DNA of 64,000 nt from Dactylis glomerata. Its lineage: Eukaryota; Streptophyta; Magnoliopsida; Poales; Poaceae. This document shows, one piece after another, positions 34,626 to 45,362 of the stretch. Position 1 is the first letter of the stretch. Each line of letters starts with the position of its first letter. The stretch lies in the NCBI GenBank assembly GCA_007115705.1, contig QXEO01000821.1:1352884-1416883 (forward strand). The letters are read 5' to 3'. Below the pieces are notes generated by a model. It was not told where the DNA came from. It searched no databases and saw only the letters and a program-made list of their open reading frames with translations. The translations under genes were made by a program, and so were the position numbers.

Positions 34626-35380
34626 ATCTGTTTGCATATTTGAGAATTTGACAAAACTATGAAAATGAAAAGTGTTTGAAATTGAATAAATAATTCAAAA
34701 CTATTTTCTATTTTAAAAATTAATTATTTTAACTATCCAAACTATTAACTATTTTGCCATTTTCAATTAAAAACTATGTTTATTAATATTCTGTTTGCAT
34801 ATTTGAGAATTTGACAAAACTATGAAAATGAAAAGTGTTTGAAATTGAATATATAATTCAAAACTATTTTCTATTTTAAAAATTAATTATTTTAACTATC
34901 CAAACTATTAACTATTTTGCCATTTTCAATTAAAAACTATGTTTATTAATATTCTTTTTGCATATTTGAGAATTTGACAAAACTATGAAAATGAAAAGTG
35001 TTTGAAATTGAATAAATAATTCAAAACTTTTTTCTATTTTAAAAATTAATTATTTTAACTATCCAAACTATTAACTATTTTGCCATTTTCAATTAAAAAC
35101 TATGTTTATTAATATTCTTTTTGCATATTTGAGAATTTGACAAAACTATGAAAATGAAAAGTGTTTGAAATTGAATAAATAATTCAAAACCTTTTTCTAT
35201 TTTCAAAATTAATTATTTTAACTATCCAAACTATTAACTATTTTGCCATTTTCAATTAAAAACTATGTTTATTAATATTCTTTTTGCATATTTGAGAATT
35301 TGACAAAACTATGAAAATGAAAAGTGTTTGAAATTGAATAAATAATTCAAAAACTTTTTCTATTTTCAAAATTAATTATT
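34626..35380 (+). repeat. tandem repeat, about 164-bp unit, about 4.6 copies
   Basis: Units begin near 34628, 34791, 34955, 35119 and 35281 with TTTGCATATTTGAGAATTTG. They are AT-rich and highly similar. No coding. Confidence 0.92.
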
Positions 35381-35382
35381 CC

Positions 35383-35935
35383 GAGTCTTTCACGGGCTTG
35401 CAGGGAAATTTTTCCGAGGCGGAGCTTCCGAAGATGCCGTAGGGTTTGAGCACCAACGACATCTTCGAGAAGCTCCGCCACAGGAGATTCCCAACCCTTT
35501 CCCCAACACAGTTAGAGGACATGGAGTCTTTCACGGGTTTCCAGGGAAATTTTTCCGAGGCGGAGCTTCCGAAGATGCCGTAGGGTTTGAGCACCAACGA
35601 CATCTTCGAGAAGCTCCGCCACGGGAGATTTCCCAACCCTTTCCCCAACACAGTTAGAGGACATGGAGTCTTTCACGGGCTTGCAGGGAAATTTTTCCGA
35701 GGCGGAGCTTCCGAAGATGCCGTAGGGTTTGAGCACCAACGACATCTTCGAGAAGCTCCGCCACGGGAGATTTCCCAACCCTTTCCCCAACACCGTTAGA
35801 GGACATGGAGTCTTTCACGGGCTTGCAGGGAAATTTTTCCGAGGCAGAGCTTCCGAAGATGCCGTAGGGTTTGAGCACCAACGACATCTTCGAGAAACTC
35901 TGCCACGGGAGATTTCCCAACCCTTTCCTCCATCC
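35383..35935 (+). repeat. tandem repeat, 142-bp unit, four copies
   Basis: Units start GAGTCTTTCACGGG at 35383, 35524, 35666 and 35808. Because 142 is not a multiple of three, the repeated open stretches seen on the minus strand shift frame in every unit and are unlikely to be a protein. Confidence 0.92.
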
Positions 35936-36087
35936 ATGGGGATGAAACTCTCCCTGCCTTCGAGCTGTGCTTGCCATGGCGTATCGATGCTCCTTTTATA
36001 GGCACGGCGCCGCTTCTACTTTTGTCTTGTTCCTCCGACAGGGGCGTCGTGCGCTACATGCTTTATCTCATCGAGCAGTGCATCCAC

Positions 36088-36219
36088 CCATGCATCCTTA
36101 TCCTACCGACAGCTTTAGTCTCGGTTGCACCCTCCAGCCGGGACTAAAGGTTACCCATGCGCCCTTATCCTACCGACAGCTTTAGTCTCGGTTGCACCCT
36201 CCAGCCGGGACTAAAGGTT
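36088..36219 (+). repeat. 66-bp tandem duplication with CACTA subterminal motif
   Basis: Two units (36088-36153 and 36154-36219), each with CTTTAGTCTCGG and CCGGGACTAAAGG. 36220-36414 holds no gene. Confidence 0.8.
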
Positions 36220-36414
36220 GCCATACATAAATTCTCCTTAAATAAAAGGTTTAGTACATTCCATACATGCATTACATAAAAGGTTTAATACATTATTACA
36301 TTATTGCACCAACATTCCTATCTATTATTTCTGTTTTCTTCTGGGTCGTAGCCATGGAGAATCTTCATCATTCAGTAGGATGCTTGGGTCAGTTTTCACT
36401 TTGAAGGGCAGAAT

Positions 36415-39400
36415 TTAATGAAACTTATTATAATCTACTGACATGTCTGTCTTGTCATCTACTCCCACGATGTTTCTTTTCCCTGAAAGAACTATGTGGC
36501 GCTTTGGCTCATCGGACGATGTCTTCTTTTGCTGATTTCTTTTTCTCGTTTTTGTAGACATGTCCTTCACATAGAAAACCTGAGCGACATCGTTGGCTAG
36601 GACGAATGGTTCATCCATGTACGCAAGATTGTTGAGATCCACTGTTGTCATGCCGTACTTTTGGTCTACAACTACCCCGCCTCCTATCAGCTTCACCCAT
36701 TTGCACCGAAACAAAGGGATCTTAAAAGTAGGTCTATAGTCAAGTTCCCATATCTCCTCTATGTACCCGTAATATGTTTCCAAACAGTGCCCATTCTCGT
36801 CTGTTGCATCAAAGCGGACACCACTGTTTTGGTTGGTGCTCTTTTTATCTTGGGCAACCGTGTAAAATGTATTCCCATTTATCTCGTACCCTTGGAAAGT
36901 ACATATAGTCGAAGATGGTGGCCTGGCCAAACAGTACAGCTGATCTCCAACGGTGTTGTCATTCATGAGATGTGTCTGCAACCAACTGCCAAAAATCTTC
37001 TCGTGTTCCCCTTTAATCCAAGAGTCAGCCTTCCCCGGGTTTTCGGAGCGTAGAATATTCTTGTGTCTCACGATATACGGAGCCACCACGGTGGAATTGT
37101 GTAGAACTGTGTAGTGTGCTTGAGAGAAAGAATGCCCGTCCATACATACTTTTGCTTTCCTTCCTAGTGTGCCTTTTCCTGTCAGCCTACCCTCATACCG
37201 AGATTCAGGAACACCAATCGGCTTAAGGTCAGGAAGAAAGTCCACACAAAACTCAATGACCTCCTCTGTTCCATAGCCCTTGGAGATGCTTCCTTCTGGC
37301 CTAGCACGGTTACGAACATATTTCTTTAAGACTCCCATGAACCTCTCGAAGGGGAACATATTGTGTAGAAACACAGGACCGAGAATTCTAATCTCTTCGA
37401 CTAGGTGAACTAGGAGGTGTGTCATTATATTGAAGAAGGATGGCGGGAACAACAACTCGAAGCTAACCAGACATTGGACCACATCAATCTGTAACCCTGA
37501 TAGACTTTCTCGATCGATTACCTTTTGAGAAATTGCATTGAGGAATGCACATACCTTCACAATTGCCAGGCGAACATTTTCCGGTAGAATTCCCCTCAAT
37601 GCAACTGGAAGCAATTGCGTCATAAGCACGTGGCAGTCATGAGACTTTAGGTTTTGGAATTTTTTGTCTTTCATATTTACGATTCCCTTTATATTCGACG
37701 AGAAGCCAGTCGGGACCTTGATACTGAAAAGGACTTCAAAGAAGATTTCCTTCTCTTCCTTGGTAAGAACGTAGCTGGCACGCCCTTGAAACTGCCCTGG
37801 ATGCATGCCATCTCTTCCTTTATGACGTTCCTGGTCCTCCCGTGCTTCCGGTGTATCTTTTGACTTCCCATACAAGCCCAAGAAGCCTAGAATATTCACG
37901 CAGAGATTCTTCGTCAGGTGCATCACGTCGATTGCGGAGCGGACCTCATGGACTTCCCAATAGGGTAGCTCCCAAAATATAGATTTCTTCTTCCACATGG
38001 GTACGCGCTTATCAGGGCCGTTAGGAACAGGTTGGCTGCCAGGACCCTTTCCAAAGATTACTTTTAAATCTTTGACCATATCAAATACTTCAGCACCAGT
38101 ACGGATGACAGGCTTCCCCTGGGGTTCTGCCTTGCCATTGAAATGCTTGCCTTTTTTCTTTAAGGGATGCTTGGGCGGAAGAAAACGACGATTGTATGGG
38201 TACACATTCTTCCTACATTTGTCCAGATATATACTTTCTGTCTGATCCAAACAGTGCGTGCATGCATTGTATCCCTTGTTTGACTGTCCTGAAATGTTAC
38301 TAAGAGCAGGCCAATCATTGATGGTTATGAAAAGCAACGCTCGAAGGTCAAATTCCTCTTGTTTGTGCTCGTCCCACACACGTACACCTGGTTCGGCCCA
38401 CAGCTGTAAAAGTTCATCAACTAATGGCCTTAGGTACACATCAATGTCGTTGCCGGGTTGGTTTGGACCTTGGATAAGCACTGGCATCATAATGAACTTC
38501 CGCTTCATGCACAACCAAGGAGGAAGGTTGTAGATACATAGAGTAACGGGCCAGGTGCTGTGACTGCAACTCTGCTCCCCAAAAGGATTCATGCCATCTG
38601 TACTTAGACCAAACCATAAGTTCCTTGCGTCACTTGCAAATCTCGGGAACTCTCTCTCGATGTTTCTCCACTGCCGACCATCAGCGGGGTGCCTCAACTT
38701 GTCGTCTTTCATACGATCTTCCATGTGCCATCGCAACAACTTCGCATGATCTTTATTTCTAAACAGACGTTTCAACCGTGGTATTATAGGAGCATACCAC
38801 ATCACCTTGGCAGGAACCCTCTTCCTGGGTGGCTCGCCCTCAATATCACCAGGGTCATCTTTTCTGATCTTATACCGCAATGCAGTGCATACCGGACATT
38901 TATCCATATTCTCGTACTTCTCACCGCGGTAGAGGATGCAGTCATTAGGGCATGCATGTATCTTCTGCACGTCTAATCCTAGAGGGCAGACAAGCTTCTT
39001 TGCTTCGTATGTGCTGGCGGGCAATTCGTTCTTTCTTGGAAGCATCTTCTTCATCAGTACCAGCAACTTTTCGAATGACGAGTCAGTCACACCGGTCTCT
39101 GCCTTCCACTTCAGCAATTCCAGTGTGCTACCCAGCTTCTTCTGGCCATCTTCACAAGTTGGGTACAACAATTTGTTGTGGTCCTGTAACATCTGCTCGA
39201 ACTGCAACCTCTCCTTTTCTGTGTCGCAGCCTCGCCGTGCATCAGAAATGACCCGGCCAAGATCCTCAGCGGGCTCATCTGGTTCCCGTTCTTCACCCTG
39301 ATCTTCTTCTTCATTGTCTTCCATTGCGGTATCAGCATACTCAGGGAACATAGATCGGTAGTTGTCATCATCGTTCTCTTCTTCTTCATCGTCGTCTTCC

Positions 39401-39642
39401 ATCATAACCCCTCTTTCTCCGTGCTTGGTCCAAACATTATAGCCCGACATAAAACCAGACCGAAGCAGGTGGCTCTGAATGACTCTTGAGGAAGTGTAAT
39501 CCTTCTCATTCCGACATTCAACACATGGACAAAACATATAGCCACCACCATGCTTGTTCGCATCGGCCGCATCTCGAAAAGAATGCACGCCTTCTCTGTA
39601 AGCGGTTGTGCGTCGATCACCGTACATCCATGGATGGCTCAT
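36415..39642 (-). CDS. CACTA TNP2-type transposase, intact ORF of 1,075 aa
   Basis: Minus strand, ATG 39642 (MSHPWMYGDRRTTAY) to stop 36415, without interruption. The first ~75 residues fit the transposase-associated N-terminal domain with Cys residues (FCPCVECRN). A highly acidic stretch follows. The central Transposase_tnp2-type core carries D349 in GLSTDGMNPF and D443 in ITINDWPAL, plausible members of the catalytic acidic triad, and a CTHC motif after D443. C-terminal parts resemble the DUF4218 (FPFERFMGVLKKYVRN) and DUF4216 (WELDYRPTFKIPLFRCKWV) families. This enzyme cuts and joins the CACTA ends in the nucleus. A CACAG directly before the ATG could be a splice acceptor of an upstream leader exon. 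Confidence 0.93.
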   Translation of the reverse strand: MSHPWMYGDRRTTAYREGVHSFRDAADANKHGGGYMFCPCVECRNEKDYTSSRVIQSHLLRSGFMSGYNVWTKHGERGVMMEDDDEEEENDDDNYRSMFPEYADTAMEDNEEEDQGEEREPDEPAEDLGRVISDARRGCDTEKERLQFEQMLQDHNKLLYPTCEDGQKKLGSTLELLKWKAETGVTDSSFEKLLVLMKKMLPRKNELPASTYEAKKLVCPLGLDVQKIHACPNDCILYRGEKYENMDKCPVCTALRYKIRKDDPGDIEGEPPRKRVPAKVMWYAPIIPRLKRLFRNKDHAKLLRWHMEDRMKDDKLRHPADGRQWRNIEREFPRFASDARNLWFGLSTDGMNPFGEQSCSHSTWPVTLCIYNLPPWLCMKRKFIMMPVLIQGPNQPGNDIDVYLRPLVDELLQLWAEPGVRVWDEHKQEEFDLRALLFITINDWPALSNISGQSNKGYNACTHCLDQTESIYLDKCRKNVYPYNRRFLPPKHPLKKKGKHFNGKAEPQGKPVIRTGAEVFDMVKDLKVIFGKGPGSQPVPNGPDKRVPMWKKKSIFWELPYWEVHEVRSAIDVMHLTKNLCVNILGFLGLYGKSKDTPEAREDQERHKGRDGMHPGQFQGRASYVLTKEEKEIFFEVLFSIKVPTGFSSNIKGIVNMKDKKFQNLKSHDCHVLMTQLLPVALRGILPENVRLAIVKVCAFLNAISQKVIDRESLSGLQIDVVQCLVSFELLFPPSFFNIMTHLLVHLVEEIRILGPVFLHNMFPFERFMGVLKKYVRNRARPEGSISKGYGTEEVIEFCVDFLPDLKPIGVPESRYEGRLTGKGTLGRKAKVCMDGHSFSQAHYTVLHNSTVVAPYIVRHKNILRSENPGKADSWIKGEHEKIFGSWLQTHLMNDNTVGDQLYCLARPPSSTICTFQGYEINGNTFYTVAQDKKSTNQNSGVRFDATDENGHCLETYYGYIEEIWELDYRPTFKIPLFRCKWVKLIGGGVVVDQKYGMTTVDLNNLAYMDEPFVLANDVAQVFYVKDMSTKTRKRNQQKKTSSDEPKRHIVLSGKRNIVGVDDKTDMSVDYNKFH

Positions 39643-39954
39643 CTGTGTTATACGACAGTATATCAAACACAATCACGATCCTAAAAATTAGTACCGCACG
39701 GTCTAAACGAGGAAATATAGTTGCTAACCTTTTAGATTAAGTGGAAATAAAGAGGAAGAGGTTTAAGCGTGGCTCGGGCATCTCATATCGTAGTTGTGTT
39801 CGGTGAACTGAAGCGGCATCGCTCTAACACACATTTCAACAAACACCTCTAGTGCATCCAAGAAAAATAGAGAGCTAGCACACACCCACACTCTTCCATC
39901 CAAGAAAAATGCAAGGAAGAGGGGAGAGGGGGCTGTGGCCAATATATATAGGCA
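39643..39954 (-). other. CACTA 5' leader and promoter region
   Basis: The region between the subterminal repeats and TNP2 has no ORF. The plus-strand TATATATAG at about 39943 could serve as a minus-strand TATA element. Confidence 0.4.
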
Positions 39955-40176
39955 GAGGACTTTAGTCCCGGTTTGAGACACAAACCGGGACTAAAGGAGG
40001 CGCACATGCGGGATGCACACCGCATAGCCCTTTAGTCCCGGTTTGTGTCTCAAACCGGGACTAAAGGCTCGTTACGGGCCGGGACCAAAGCCTCCTGGGC
40101 GGCTAGGCCATTTTGGGGCGACGTGGCCGAGGCCGGGACTAAAGGGTCCAGGCCAAAGTCCCGTTTTCCACTAGTG
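39955..40176 (-). repeat. CACTA terminal and subterminal repeats, right (5') end
   Basis: The minus strand starts CACTAGTGGAAAACGGGAC at 40176. Perfect 37-bp inverted copies of a TTTAGTCCCGG hairpin lie at 39960-39996 and 40030-40066. Confidence 0.88.
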
Positions 40177-40518
40177 AGTGTTGTAGTTTCTCTCAACCGG
40201 CAACCTGAGAAAGTGTACGTGTCTCAAGAGGACAGCTCTATTTAGGAAAAGAACAATAAGTTTTCCATCAATTTCTTTCCCATTGCATAGATGTGATGTA
40301 TGGCCTTCAACCATGACTGCAGATGCCAAACCGAGACCGTATGCCCACAACACAGTTCCGATTCTTCAATCACCTCGGACCATTTAGATTTAGCCACATA
40401 GTTTTGGTTATGGCAGTTCCTTTGCTGTTGCTAGCAATGGTCGCAGCGGTGGGCTTTGCATGTATTGGAATAAATCTATGCCAATGAAATTCATTCACTT
40501 ATCTTAGTACTCCTATAT
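40177..40518. other. flank right of CACTA element, no gene seen
   Basis: Mixed composition, short ORFs only. Confidence 0.5.
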
Positions 40519-40678
40519 ATTTCCTCCGTTTATAAATATAAGATGTTTTTGTTTTGTGAAGCAAATATGTCTAGATATTTTTAGTGTGTAGTTTCACTCG
40601 AATATTCACACTAAAACTTGTCTAAATACATTTACTTTACAAATCTAAAACATCTTATATTTATAAACGGAGGAAGTA
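40519..40678. mobile_element. Stowaway-like MITE, about 160 bp
   Basis: TTCCTCCGTTTATAAATATAAGATG starts at 40521 and its perfect inverse ends at 40675, giving terminal inverted repeats of about 28 bp. The interior is AT-rich and itself palindromic. TA dinucleotides flank both sides (40678 on the right). Confidence 0.85.
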
Positions 40679-42725
40679 GATATGAAAGTTCTTGAAGCTG
40701 GCAAGGTATTGTGTTTATAGTGAAGCCAATAGACCTCAACGCCACAAAACACGGCAGATCATGGATGTGTTTGGCAGCCTGCATGCCATCGGGCCAGGCT
40801 GGGTGGAGTAGAAGTGAGCTTGATTGGTTGCATGTGCGCTCTCTTGTGGCCTGCATGGATATTGAAGTAACTGCTGGTCAAGCTCTCGATAAACTGCCGA
40901 ATTGGCATCCCTAGGTCCCCCGCTTTGTCATACTCGTCCGGTGGGCTGGAGCTCGGGTTCAACCCCTCCCTCCTCTACTAGCATCGCTCCTGCTTATCTG
41001 CGATGCCCTAGTCGCTACCGGTGTACCTCATGGCGGACCATAAATCGCTAGTAGTTGAGGCCTACCTGCATGGACGAATGACCAGACCTAACACGGAGGT
41101 GCTTCCATTTGATAAACGATGGTTGTTGCAAAGGGGATGCCTATTATGCTACTGATGGTAGACGACGTTGCTACTGAAGCAGGTGGAGTTGCTACCGACG
41201 GTGACGGTGCTTGGCAATGCTACCGATGGTCGGCGGCGTTGCTACTGATGGTCCCTGACTATACTACCAATGGCGACTGTAGCAATTAAGGATTTTTGCT
41301 ATGTCAGTGAGGATTTTGCTGCAAACTCATATTTTTTTATACTTATATTTATTTTGCTACATGTTGTTCTTGAAATGCTGCAATTTTTATTTCACTTTTT
41401 ACCCACCAGGCAAAAATGCTTCAGTGTTACAACTCCATGATTTTTCTCCAACGAGTTCAGCTTTCGCTACAATAGCACATTTTTTGCTACGATGTCTCTC
41501 GCGATATCTATTTTTCTACAATAGCATAATTTTTTTTGTTGCGCCGTCTTCGACGAGGCCAACTTTTTTCTTTTGTTTTGTGGAAGAACCGCCTTTTGCT
41601 ACATGAAAGTAAAAAAATGGGAGTTGTTTTTGCTACATGGAAGCAAAATTTGTATTCTGAAAAAAAACACAAAGTGGATTTGATCCATCCCATCATGTAC
41701 GTGTGCACTCATACACTGAACGTTAGGCAGTGCAAGTCCAGTATAGCATCCCAAAGAGCATCGATTATTAAGAATGCATTACAGAGCATCAACTCATCAA
41801 AAGGATGTAATGGAGCATCTCCCATAACCCTAGAATTAACTAGGTCATCACCACAGAGCAGTGGCCAGCACAGTGAGCATAGAGGAGAATGGAGAGGGAG
41901 CAGCAAAGAACATACCAAAAGCACGGGAAGAGACAACTGCAGTGTGCCAAGGTAGGACACGCGCTACCATGGCAGTGGGTAATGCGAAGGCCAAGGAGAC
42001 AAGGGCGCCGGCAACACCGTGGCGGCATAGGAAGCACAGGGCAAAGTGACCTGCGCTGAGCCATGATGCTAGGAACATAATGTCATAGGAATCGACTTCA
42101 TGCTATTATGAGTATGCTATGAATTTTGATTACCCTGATCCAACTTAGAACCCGAGGTCCAGGGTACGGGCAAAGTTTTAAAGGCACAGTGTCACCTAAT
42201 GAGGCATCGAGTCATGCATGTTGTTATTGGATCAAAGGTGCAAAGAGTGGCTAGAAGCAAGGCGGTATGGGTCGCCCTCGCTTCTAGTATCTCCTACAGC
42301 GGGTATCTAGCTAGCGAGATGCCATTACCTGGCTCAAATGTTGATGGTAGAAGTAGCTTCGAGACAAGTATCTGCACTCCGATAGAAACACATGATCCTT
42401 GATCAGGCAATGTCGACGTACACATGTGTCGTGCCTTGCTGAAAGTGGTGACTCGGGGCTTTGGAGATGAAACTCATATGATCGACCTATGTGTGGATTC
42501 ATCATCATCGGCGCACGTGCAATGATTTTTCTTGAAGGATTAATTTAGTAGCTGTGTATATTTCGTTTATTTTGACCTTTTCTTATTAAGTTAGTGGTAG
42601 TTTCTCCCACGCTCAAGCTCCTCATACATATGGCCATCTTCTTCAGCGTCCTCATTCATGACAGTGATGTCTCTGTCAGTGACGGAACATGCAGTCAACT
42701 GCGATGCTGCTCATCTCAACTGTGT
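40679..42725. other. non-coding flank with GCTAC-motif repeats
   Basis: About 41130-41300 repeats (G)TTGCTAC(C/T)GA(T/C)GG, and 41290-41640 repeats TTTTGCTAC. No frame in this interval has recognisable protein similarity. Short ORFs around 41700-42080 on both strands overlap and lack domain features. Confidence 0.5.
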
Positions 42726-42925
42726 TTAGAGCATCTCCAGCCGTCTCCCCGACTAGGCCCTCGGGAGGCGTTTTTTTCATCCGGACGACGTTATTCGGCT
42801 GAGCCGCGCCCCCAATTCCTCGTTTTCCCTCGGAATAGGTCCTTAATCCATCCGGAGAGCCCAGGCCATCCCCGGCCCCTCGGGGTGCGCTCGGGGACTC
42901 CGGACGAGAGAAAAGCGGGGACGGG
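42726..42925 (+). mobile_element. truncated Harbinger/Tourist-like terminal sequence
   Basis: TTAGAGCATCTCCAGCCG fits a TTA target followed by a GAGCATCTCC-type terminus common in grass MITEs. It is GC-rich inside and is cut at 42925 by the Athila-like LTR. The right end is not visible. Confidence 0.4.
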
Positions 42926-43447
42926 TGATACGTCTCAAACGTATCTATAATTTTTTATGCTCCATGCTTGTTTTACACCAATTGCTTTGTGTTTTGTTTA
43001 CACTTCGTGGCGTTTTTATGCGTTTTCCGGAACTAACCTATTAACGAGATGCCACAGTGCCAGTTCCCTGTTTTCTGCTATTTTTTTGTTTCAGAAAAGT
43101 TACACAGGAAATATTCTCGGAATTGGAAAAAACGAAGCCTGAAGTTCCTATTTTCCCCCGACATGAGACGGAGGCCAAAGAAGAGTCGGAGGGGGGCAAG
43201 AGGTGGCCACACCACCTGGTGGCGCGGGTGACCCCCTGGGCGCGCCACCCTGTGGTGTGGGGCCCTGGCTGCCCTCTGACATCGCCCTTCCTCCTATAAG
43301 ATCCCTCCGACGTGAAAACCCTAAGGGAGTCGGCATTTTTCCCAGAAAAGTTCCGCAGCGCCGCCGCCGTCGAAGACCAATTTTGGGGGTCAGAAGTCTT
43401 TGTTCCAGTACCCTGTCGCGACGGGGAAGTGCCCCCGGAGCCATCTC
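42926..43447 (+). mobile_element. Athila-like LTR, 5' fragment (same family as the left-edge element)
   Basis: It begins TGATACGTCTCAAACG and is similar, with many substitutions, to the first 520 bp of the LTR at 2618-4153, up to GGAGCCATCTC. There another LTR (TGATACATCC) begins. The rest of this LTR is outside the window, behind the nested insertions. Expected 5-bp duplication of the new insertion: ATCTC (43443-43447). Confidence 0.75.
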
Positions 43448-44960
43448 TGATACATCCATTTTGCATCACTATTTTATATCATAATTTACTGTTATTCATT
43501 GATATATTTCATATTTAGAGATGATACGTTGTTTCCTCTGTTTTCGCATGTTTGATGATTATTGGAGAACTTGCTGCTGGAGTCAGGATTCTACTGGAAA
43601 AAGGACCGTCAAGACACCATATTTCTGAAGATCAGCAATTCTAGGAAAATACCCAGAAATTCATATTTCATCAGAAGATGAAAGTAGCCAGAAGGAGCGA
43701 GCGAGGGTAGCAGCCAGGGCCCCACACCACTAGGTGGTGCGGGCCAGCCCCTGGCCGCGCACCACCCAGTGATGTGGCCACCATGGCCCACTTCTGCCAG
43801 CGCCCCTCGCGTATATTATCGTCCCCGAAAACCTAAGACAAGAGGGCGGATCAGAGATAGACTCCGCCGCCTCTGCGAGGCAGAAAACACAAAGAGAGAG
43901 AAAGCTCTCCGGCAGGCAGAAATCTGCCGGGGAAATTCCTTCCCGGAGAGGGGAGATCGTCGCCATCGTCATCACCATCAAGCTGGGCCTCATCGGGATC
44001 ATCATCTTCATCACCATCATCACCAGCACCTTCATCTTCACCATCACCACACCATCCCGCTGTAACATCTTGGGTTGAATCTTGTCCAATTCTTCGGGGA
44101 AACTTTCTCGGTGTTGATTACTCTTGTAGTTGATGCTATTGAGTGGAACCGTTGAATTAAGGTTTATGTTTAGATTGTCATTTACCATTATTTCACCTCT
44201 GGTCATGATCCATATGATGTCTTGTGAGTAGTTCGTTTAGTTCTTGAGGACATGGGAGAAGTCGAGATGTTAGTAGTGAAACTATGTTGAGTAATATTTA
44301 ATGGTTTGATATTTATATGTTGTGGTGCTATTTCATTAGTGGTGTCATGTGAACGTCCACTACATGATACTTCACCTTTATGGGCCTAGTGGAATGCATT
44401 GTGTATTTGGCTACTAATTGTGGGGTTGCCTGAGCGACAGAAACCTAAACCCCGTTAGGAAACCATTGCACCAGGGAGTGTAGGATCTCAGAGTTTAAGG
44501 CTGTGGTTAAATTTATCTTAATTACTTTCTTGTAGTTGCAGATGCTTGCAAGGGGTATAATCACAAGTGTGTATTAGTCCAAGTTGGGGTAGTGCACTAG
44601 CATAGGTTCGCCCCCATAACACTTATCAAACCAATGAAGATTACTTAGTTGCATGAAGCGAAAGCACTCGATAGAAACTCCCGTGTGTCCTCAGAAATGT
44701 TTGGTAATCATAAGTTACACAACCGGCTTGTCCTTTGCTCTAGAAAGTATTGGGCCACTTGCAGCAATTATTATTATTGTCTTTTATTTACTCATACTTT
44801 ATTTATCTGCATTACCAAATACCCTTGAAAACCAGTTTGCTAGTATTTACAGTGAATCCTTGATCAAAACTGCTTGTCAACACCTTCTGCTCCTCGTTGG
44901 GTTCGACACTCTTATTTATCAAAAGTACTACGATACACCCCCTATACTTGTGGGTCATCA
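43448..44960 (+). repeat. LTR of the second Athila-like element
   Basis: TGATACATCC to GTGGGTCATCA with matching TGAT/ATCA ends. The inner border is fixed by the primer site at 44972. The ORF at 44653-45030 crosses the LTR end and is not a gene. Confidence 0.7.
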
Positions 44961-44971
44961 AGACTATTTTC

Positions 44972-44989
44972 TGGTGCCGTTGTCGGGTA
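44972..44989 (+). other. degenerate tRNA-Asp primer-binding site
   Basis: TGGTGCCGTTGTCGGGTA differs from the exact complement of tRNA-Asp at three positions. Two differences are C to T, as expected from cytosine deamination. Confidence 0.75.
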
Positions 44990-45027
44990 GTGAAGCGCTA
45001 TTGAAGAGTGGAATTGGTAAAGGTAAC

Positions 45028-45362
45028 TGACGAGGGGTTAACTCAACAAATGTCCTAGATGAAGGACTTAGAATCGGGGAGATAGGGCGTCAGATGAACT
45101 CGACGGTAAACTCAGTCAAACAAGGTGGCTATGAAAGTAAACGTGGGTGTAAAACCTGGCTTGCTTTCAATCTGGCCTACACTGTCCCCTCCTGGCCCCT
45201 ATATATAGGTGGCCAGGTCTCGAGGATCGGGTAGGGTCCGATACAGATTACAATATCGACATACGGTAAGAACTCGTATTTCGACTAGTATTACAATTGG
45301 GCCTAGCTTAACGGGCCTCAGGGGTACTCAACTGACGGGCTCTATTATCTATACCCTTGTCA
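45028..45362 (-). repeat. 3' LTR of the minus-strand Tat element
   Basis: On the minus strand TGACAAGGGTATAGATAATAG (45362) to CCCTCGTCA (45028), about 335 bp, clearly the same family as 22327-22660 but more diverged. Confidence 0.9.

Larger units (their letters stand above)
19777..40176 (-). mobile_element. CACTA (En/Spm-like) DNA transposon, about 20.4 kb including a nested gypsy element
   Basis: Both ends begin with CACTAGTGG in inverted orientation (19777 on plus, 40176 on minus) and are followed by clusters of TTTAGTCCCGG subterminal repeats. Inside, on the minus strand, are a TNP2 transposase and a second gene of TNPA/ULP type, in the normal CACTA order. Removing the nested Tat element and its duplicated target leaves about 11.3 kb. 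The flanking triplets (ACA left, AGT right) do not match, so a 3-bp target duplication is not visible. The element may be an old insertion, or one end may have been rearranged. Confidence 0.88.
43448..45027 (+). mobile_element. second Athila-like element, 5' end only
   Basis: A 1,513-bp LTR is followed by a degenerate tRNA-Asp primer site, then 38 bp of internal sequence before the Tat element interrupts it at 45028. Confidence 0.72.

Noticed and set aside
35376..36005. Repetitive-peptide ORFs on the minus strand
   Set aside because: The 142-bp repeat unit shifts frame each copy, so no single protein repeat is encoded; also not a CRISPR array, since the units are long, contiguous and without spacers.
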